64,000 nucleotides of DNA, taken from Zingiber officinale (lineage: Eukaryota > Streptophyta > Magnoliopsida > Zingiberales > Zingiberaceae). Below are positions 58,895 through 64,000 of the stretch, piece after piece (position 1 is the first letter of the stretch; every line of letters begins with the position of its first letter). The stretch lies in NCBI RefSeq assembly GCF_018446385.1, contig NC_056003.1, positions 18,535,198-18,599,197 on the forward strand, read 5' to 3'. The position numbers were made by a program, and so were the translations under genes. The notes beneath the pieces are model-generated. The model made no database searches and was not told the origin of the DNA. It saw nothing but the letters and a program-made list of their open reading frames with translations.

Positions 58895-61727
58895 AATTAG
58901 ATAATTGAATAAAAAATTTATATAAGTAGTTATGAAAAAAATAACAAACAGAATTAACTTTAATACATGTCAAAGAATGCTAAGTGGCGGCACAACATGC
59001 TACTGATTGACACGTTCAGCACATGCGACATACTGGTAATTTATCAGACAGCAACCATTCAACTAAGGCACCGAACACAATATGAAATTTCAAACAATAG
59101 TTTCCAGTATCTCATATGTCCAAATGATACCAAAATAATATCAGGATTTTGAACTCTGGAGAGAACAATCATATGACTCATAATCTTGTCAAATTCAAGT
59201 TTATAAACATTGCCCAAGAAACATTGAAATAATTGTTGTAGATGGCTTCTCTATCGCCGTTGCAAACAAAGGAACCATCAACCTAAAGTTTAATGTTTCT
59301 CAATGGAATGCTTTGCATGTTTCAAAAGTATTCACGAATTTTGTTTCCTTTTCATAGCTTACCAATGATTATAACCACAAAGTAATTGTCTTCTTATCTT
59401 ATCGTACTTTTAGGATCAAACTTTGGAGAAAACAATTAGATCTAGTTTCTTTTCTAACTAAGCCACCGCCTTAGAGAGTAATCTTCTTCGAACTTCACCT
59501 TTCTCCAGACTATGAATATATACTGTTTTAACAGTGATATGTGGAGTACTGGTTATACAAAATTACTATTAAGTCACACCCCAGAATAATAAATTTTGTT
59601 AATCTGAGAATGATAGCATGTTAGGTTTTAGTTACTAAACTTTGTTGATATTTGAACTCATGCATGATGCGTCTTTCCTTAGAAGTCAATGCTAGAGTTC
59701 TGTAATAGTTCCAGTGTCTTCATCTCCTTGTTCAAGTTCTTGTATAAATCTCTCTGTTTTATGTATAACAATCATAATTATTTAAATTTTCAACGAATCA
59801 AGACACAATGTATTCCGTTGTCTTCATCTCCTTGTTCAAGTTTATGTATGTATCACTCATATGTTGTATAACAGTCATAATTGTTTAAATTTCCAATCAG
59901 TCAAGACAAGATGTTGTGCCAACTGGCTTTGCTAATACAGGTTATCTTTGCACACTAGCAAATAAGATTGTAATTTGTCATATTATTCTATACAACAAAA
60001 CCAAGATCTATTATTAATTACTAAAACTATCACTTGCTGAAGATCTTCAGATTTGATCCTCTAGATTCCATCTGCCTATAGATAGGGATACATGCATCAT
60101 TTTATTTTTCCTACACTTTATATATAGAAATCATAATTATTCAAATTTTCAATTAATCAACATATGATGCTTTGCCAATGGGCTTAGTTATTGCTACGTT
60201 TTCACATAATAGCGAATAAGATTGCAATTTGTCATATTATTCTCTGCTACACAGCAAAAATCTAACTACTAAAAGTTACCACTTGCTAAAGATCTTAAAC
60301 CTTGATCCTCTAGATTCTCCTTCCTAGACAGGGATACATGTTGATGCTTGTTTGACAACTGTCATGGGTGGTGTTCGTGCACCCATCAATGATGGTCTAT
60401 AGAGAGTCAACAGACAGAGTACAAATATATAGCTTAGAAACAAATGCAAGAACCACAAGACTTCAAAACAAGCCATAAAGTCTGGACTACTTGGGTGTTT
60501 TACGTAGATCTATTTCAACAATCGGGTAGCATTAAGGCTAAGATACAAAATTTATCTGGATTTATTAGTAATTAATTTCTCTTTTTCTGCAATAAACTCT
60601 AACCAACTTAACTCCTTTAATTATGAACATTATTGGTAAATTTGTCCATGTGCATGACATCTCCAACTGAGTCAGTTAGCAGTCAGATTTAAAAAAGGTA
60701 TATTGGGAAAGTTTGATTGAATAGTCTCAAAAGCTAAGTAGAAGGTCAGGCAGAAGTAGTAGAAAGCAGACAATAAAAGAATCACAGATGTTCTCATAGG
60801 AAAGCTGTTGACTTACGGAGCCATCCAACGATATGTTCCAGTCTCAGGTGTCATCCCTTCTGGCTTGACCTCAATACGGGCCACTCCAAAATCTGCAATC
60901 TTTATGGATTTATCAGTGAATATAAGAAGGTTGTCTGATTTGAGATCCCTGTGAATAAAACCTAGCCCATGCACATAAGCCATCCCCCTTGCAACATCAA
61001 GAGCTTGTCGAACTGCAAGCTTGAGTGGCACTGATCTGTTCTGCCTCTTCGTTAAGAACTGCCTAACAGAACCACCCTTCGCATACTCAGTAACAATGCA
61101 CCACACAACAGGCTTCCTACATGCCCCAATCAATCTAACAATATTTTGGTGCTTCAAATTAGCCAACATTATTACTTCCTGCACAAACTGCTGTTCCATC
61201 AACTGTGCCCTCTCTAGGTCATCATCAGGCCTCTCTAGCAGTTTAACAGCAACCTCTTCTCCATTGTAAGTTCCCCTATATAGTTTACCAAAAGCTCCCT
61301 GAGCAAACGGAAGACCCATATTTAGCTTATTAAGATCAATGGTCCATTCTTCATAACCTTGAAGAGTCTCCGTGGGGTGCTTTGTGTCCATGAGGGCATG
61401 GGCTAATGCATCACCGGTCAAGCCTGGATTAACCTTGCCAGGCCGCATTACACTGTGGTCAACTGAATAATTTGGAGTAGCAATCTGGCGGAGACCTGGG
61501 TAGTTGAGGATGCCAGTACGCGAGTCAGTCGACCCAATGCTACTGACTTCCCTTGATATGGCCATAGATCCACCATTAATGCTAGTTTGCATACTGTTAA
61601 TACTGTCAATAGACATATTGGATCCCTCCTCGAGCGGCCGGTAGTAAGCCATATCATAGAAGGTGCTCCGAGTGTCGAGCCCACCGACACTTGCTATAAT
61701 TCCAGGAAATTTGCTACCTTCCAGCAT
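49928..61727 (-). CDS. Raf-like protein kinase (STY13/HT1-type), two coding exons
   Basis: A cytosolic serine/threonine (dual-specificity-like) kinase of the plant Raf-related MAPKKK group. Exon 1 is 61727-60817 and exon 2 is 50267-49928; a GTAAGT donor and GCAG acceptor bound a 10,549-bp intron. The 1251 nt join in frame to 416 residues, normal for this family. Residues 1-125 are a Ser-rich N-terminal region with the conserved NMSIDS stretch. The kinase domain is about 131-395: Gly-rich loop GAFGKLYRG (144-152), Lys162 in VAVK, Glu184 in the C helix, HRDLKSDN (259-266), DFG (279-281), GTYRWMAPE across the splice junction, and [11 protein letters not shown] in subdomain XI. The C terminus RKARFRCC is typical of the group. 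The start is the first ATG in this frame (61727), giving MLEGSKF as in relatives. All catalytic residues are present, so it should be active. Confidence 0.93.
51342..51500 (-). mobile_element. Au-like SINE with 22-bp target duplication
   Basis: A body of about 159 bp between perfect copies of a 22-bp direct repeat starting ACTCAATTATAAATATC (51320-51341 and 51501-51522). On the minus strand a pol III B box, GGGTTCGAGTT, lies at 51436-51446. The plus strand shows the AGCCCGGTGCATAAAGCTCC and GGGTCTATTGTACGCAG blocks typical of the plant Au SINE family. It sits in the kinase intron. Confidence 0.85.
51777..52270. repeat. Possible MITE with ATGGTTTAAAAT termini
   Basis: The left end ATGGTTTAAAATTTTAAACC is itself palindromic. 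The right end GATTTTAAACCAT is inverted to it. CCAAAC lies just outside both ends (spacer of a few bases on the right). The right third (52095-52255) is an unusual GC-rich island with GCGGCCGCGAAGG. No coding evidence. Confidence 0.4.
53941..54095 (-). mobile_element. Second Au-like SINE with 17-bp target duplication
   Basis: Perfect TCCGCATTGAAAAGTTT copies flank it (53924-53940, 54096-54112). The body has AGCCTGGTGCATGAAGTTCC and TTGCATTGTAAGAGGTTG, parallel to the SINE at 51342. The promoter boxes are more eroded. Same orientation, same intron. Confidence 0.85.
54878..57900 (-). mobile_element. Broken RTE-type LINE in the kinase intron
   Basis: Minus-strand non-LTR element. The 3' end carries (CAA)n on the plus strand at 54878-54890, next to ATCCCACTAAGTGGGATCGA, characteristic of plant RTE elements. 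From the 5' side, an apurinic-type endonuclease is recognisable at about 57670-57010 ([37 protein letters not shown]). The reverse transcriptase follows further 3' (55518-55183: [33 protein letters not shown]). The YADD segment is missing, and frameshifts and stops are common. A palindromic element is inserted at 56779-57119. The 5' limit near 57900 is approximate; two partial repeats of CACGAACTCTTGC-type leader lie at 57720-57850. Confidence 0.8.
56779..57119. mobile_element. Palindromic DNA element inserted in the LINE
   Basis: About 341 bp with long imperfect terminal inverted repeats: GGTCTGCAATCCCTGATCCC on the left and GGGACCAGGGATTGCAGACC on the right, with matching inner arms such as CCTAGGTTATAGTTTTGG and CCAAAACTATAACCTAGG. 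GAATCTAG flanks both sides (56771-56778 and 57120-57127), an 8-bp duplication as made by hAT transposases; 9 bp is possible with one mismatch. It interrupts the LINE endonuclease frame between IILDFAIAY and LILANTF. No coding capacity. Confidence 0.75.
58387..58534. repeat. Tandem duplication of 74 bp
   Basis: GCTACATGCATAGGAGTA to CTAGTACAATT is present twice in a row (58387-58460 and 58461-58534), nearly identical, so it is a recent duplication in the kinase intron. Confidence 0.85.
58851..58894. repeat. (TA)n microsatellite
   Basis: About 22 TA units in the kinase intron. Confidence 0.9.
59765..60350. repeat. Diverged direct duplication in kinase intron
   Basis: Two copies of about 230 bp (about 59868-60099 and 60122-60345) share CATAATTRTTYAAATTT, AATAAGATTG.AATTTGTCAT, ACTTGCTRAAGATCTT and GATCCTCTAGATTC. 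A third partial copy starts at 59767. The degree of divergence shows it is older than the 74-bp duplication. Confidence 0.7.
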
Positions 61728-62350
61728 TTCTACTCCACAAACTTGATCTAGCAAGCAAAAGCCCAATCTTTACTAGGTCCTCATTCGAGCATCGATGCCG
61801 CGACCTAAAATCAAAAAAGTCCAGGTTAGACGATGGTCTTCGCTTCCTCTTATATCAAAAATTTCCAGGTTAATTTCGTAAAATCCTTGAAGATAATCAA
61901 AAGTAACATAAACTTCTACTCCTTAAAGAATTACTTATCTAAACTAGCCGATTACTGACGAAAATCACCATATCCCGTCACCACTTCTCCGAGAAATCCA
62001 CAGAAAAGAGAAAAAAATCAACAAAAAAGCATTAAACGGAGAAACGATCCGAGAATTCCACAAGCCTCAAAAACCAACCGATCTGGAGCGAAGCACGGCG
62101 AGACATACCTCGATTGGGAGGGTTTTCTCCGGGGAGAAGCTTGGAACGAATCCGAGGCCAAGCTCTCGAGGGAGAAGGCGAATACTGGGGGCAGAAGAGG
62201 AGCAGCGGCGAGGAAACGAGCACCTTTTCGCCCTCGCTTTTGGGAGGCTGGAGAAGGACGCGGCGACGACCAGTAAACGAAGGAAGAACCAGTCGTCTGA
62301 CTCTCTATCTCTCTTCCCTTCCCTTTTCTTCTCGTTTTCTTTTTTATTTT
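61728..62350 (-). promoter_or_regulatory. Kinase 5' leader with intron, and promoter
   Basis: A leader intron is predicted at 62108-61805 (CGAG/GTATGT donor, GATTTTAG/GTCG acceptor). After splicing, two tiny overlapping upstream open frames lie ahead of the main start: ATG-CTC-GAA-TGA (61792-61781) and ATG-AGG-ACC-TAG (61784-61773). The GC-rich first exon and CT-rich sequence (about 62300-62345 on the plus strand) mark the likely transcription start area. Confidence 0.6.
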
Positions 62351-64000
62351 GTTTAATAATTGGAACCGACTTATCCGTTTACTAGAAGTCTAGAAGGACT
62401 GTTTCCGTTTAATGCTTCCACATTGAATACTCATACTGAGCGAGATGCCGCAGGCCCGCAGCGAAATTTTCCAAATTTAATACTGAAGTCTTCGAAAATA
62501 GGATCTTAATATTAGACTCGGGTAAAAGTTGATTCTTTTATTCTTCTATTTTTTTGTTAATTAATTTTAGTTAATATAGAAAAGATAAATTATGAATAAT
62601 TATTAATTATTAGTATAGATGATTAAAATATGATGGAAGATATACTCATATGTATCAACTTTCAATCCCAAAATTTCATATAATAATATCTTATATTATA
62701 ATTTGGAGGAGAGTTTTAATACTAGACCCTAGTACAGGAGAATAAAGTGATTATAATAGAAATAGGGTGATTTTTAAAATGTCCCCCTTCACCTTTTATT
62801 ATTATTTTTATAATGCCAATCAAAAATTGGGTGGATGTAAAAAATACACTTTAATGCTTTTGTTACGTACGTGGAGATGGAGAAAGGAAAAGAGTTGAAA
62901 AAAATACAACCGCAAGCGAGACTGACCAGGCCAACAAGCGAGGTCACGAGTTTATAATTAAGGATTTAGAATTTTAAAACACCCTCATTAAAATTAATAC
63001 CATTGGAAGAGATTAGGGGAAAAAAACAGAAAAACTCATTTCATCCTATTAAAAAAATAGTCTAAGATGAATTATAAAATTTATTAATTAATAATAGATA
63101 AATAAATAATTATCTTTACTCACAAAATAAAATAGTGAATATTTTCACCCTTCCAAATAATAGGGATATGTCATAATACTTCCGGAGCTAAAAGGGGGGC
63201 GATGACGACAACCATCACTTTTTAATTTTTAAGTATAAGAAATATATGAAGTATAAGAATAGGGGGTAAAGAGAGGTAAATGGGAGGTAATAACATAGTC
63301 ACCGCCCTTCAACATAAACACATGCATTTCATTTTCTCGATATGAAATTTCTGACTCCCATTCCATTTTTCGATTACTAAAGGACACATTTAGATGGTAA
63401 TTTGATAAAGATAAAATTAGCAAATGGTATTTTGACACCCGAATAGAAAGCTTAGGATGTTTTATGTTTCAAATGTAGAATTATTATTAAAAAATAATAA
63501 ATATTGGAGGGTCTTTTAAATGTAAAGGGATGTTATGGTGCACATCTTATGTTACATACTTCGTGAGCAACATAAAGTGTGTGATATAACAAACTCTACG
63601 TAGAAGAATATTATGTCACACATCTTATATCACATACTCTGTGAACATCTAATATAATTTTTTTTTTAGTTTAAATATTAAATCCTAAATCATAAACTAT
63701 AAATCCTAAACCTAAATCATAAATTATAAATCTTAAACACTAAGCTCTAAAATAATTCAAAAATATTATACTAAGTACTCACGAGGTGAGCAGCATGGCA
63801 TACCAAAATCATTTAAATGTATATGAATATATTTTAATTTTTTTTTCAAATTAATTTTTGGATCATAACTTACTTTCTTGTATTATATTAAAATCAATAA
63901 ATTAAATTTCTATGAATTCTATTAGAATAAAAAATGATATAGCTCATATCAAATAGTCTAGTATAATCGGCTCTATGATTATATACAAATAGATAAATTA
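62351..64000. other. AT-rich intergenic sequence
   Basis: No gene seen. A two-part repeat of CACATCTTAT.T.ACATACT (63541-63650) and an AAATCCTAAATCATAAA cluster (63680-63750) are the only local structure. Confidence 0.4.

Noticed and set aside
61728..61766. Upstream extension of the kinase by 13 residues
   Set aside because: The codon at 61766 is TTG on the minus strand; the first ATG in frame is at 61727 and fits the family N terminus.

Overview
The window looks like nuclear DNA of a flowering plant, most likely a monocot. It holds three intron-containing genes of plant-type families, all on the minus strand, and most of the rest is transposable-element sequence: Ty1/copia LTR elements, an RTE-type LINE, tRNA-derived SINEs, MITEs and a TRIM. 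Codon use is not strongly GC-rich, so a grass is unlikely. A Zingiberales-like plant (ginger or banana relatives) is my best guess, but this is inference.

Layout. 1-3023: a minus-strand gag-only LTR element (A), cut by the window edge. 3024-8250: a decayed plus-strand copia element. 8983-9651: a solo LTR with a perfect 5-bp target duplication. 10702-11988: the first two coding exons of a growth-regulating factor (GRF) gene with QLQ and WRC domains and a miR396 site; its remaining exons are not visible. 12435-14150: small DNA-transposon remnants. 15029-24186: a complete seven-exon Qa-SNARE (SYP2/PEP12-like syntaxin) gene. Its 5.5-kb first intron holds a SINE, a tandem array of about 0.5-kb units, a TRIM and a Harbinger-type MITE. 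25187-48359: one copia element whose two LTRs and flanking CAACT duplications can still be paired across 23 kb; five later insertions sit inside it (two solo LTRs, a MITE, a 7.5-kb copia and a 3.4-kb gag-only element). 49928-61727: a complete Raf-like (STY13/HT1-type) protein kinase gene, two coding exons separated by a 10.5-kb intron that holds two SINEs and a broken RTE LINE. 62350-64000: AT-rich sequence without recognisable genes.

The three genes have unrelated roles (transcriptional growth control, vacuolar or prevacuolar membrane fusion, kinase signalling) and nothing suggests that they work together. What stands out is the insertion history: target-site duplications allow at least ten insertions to be delimited to the base, and in the large nest the host reading frame can be followed across two of them. 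I found no clearly novel biological system. The best leads are the two gag-only LTR elements with complementary gag deletions, the intronic array, the asymmetric LTRs of the nested copia element, and the question of where the GRF 3' exons are.
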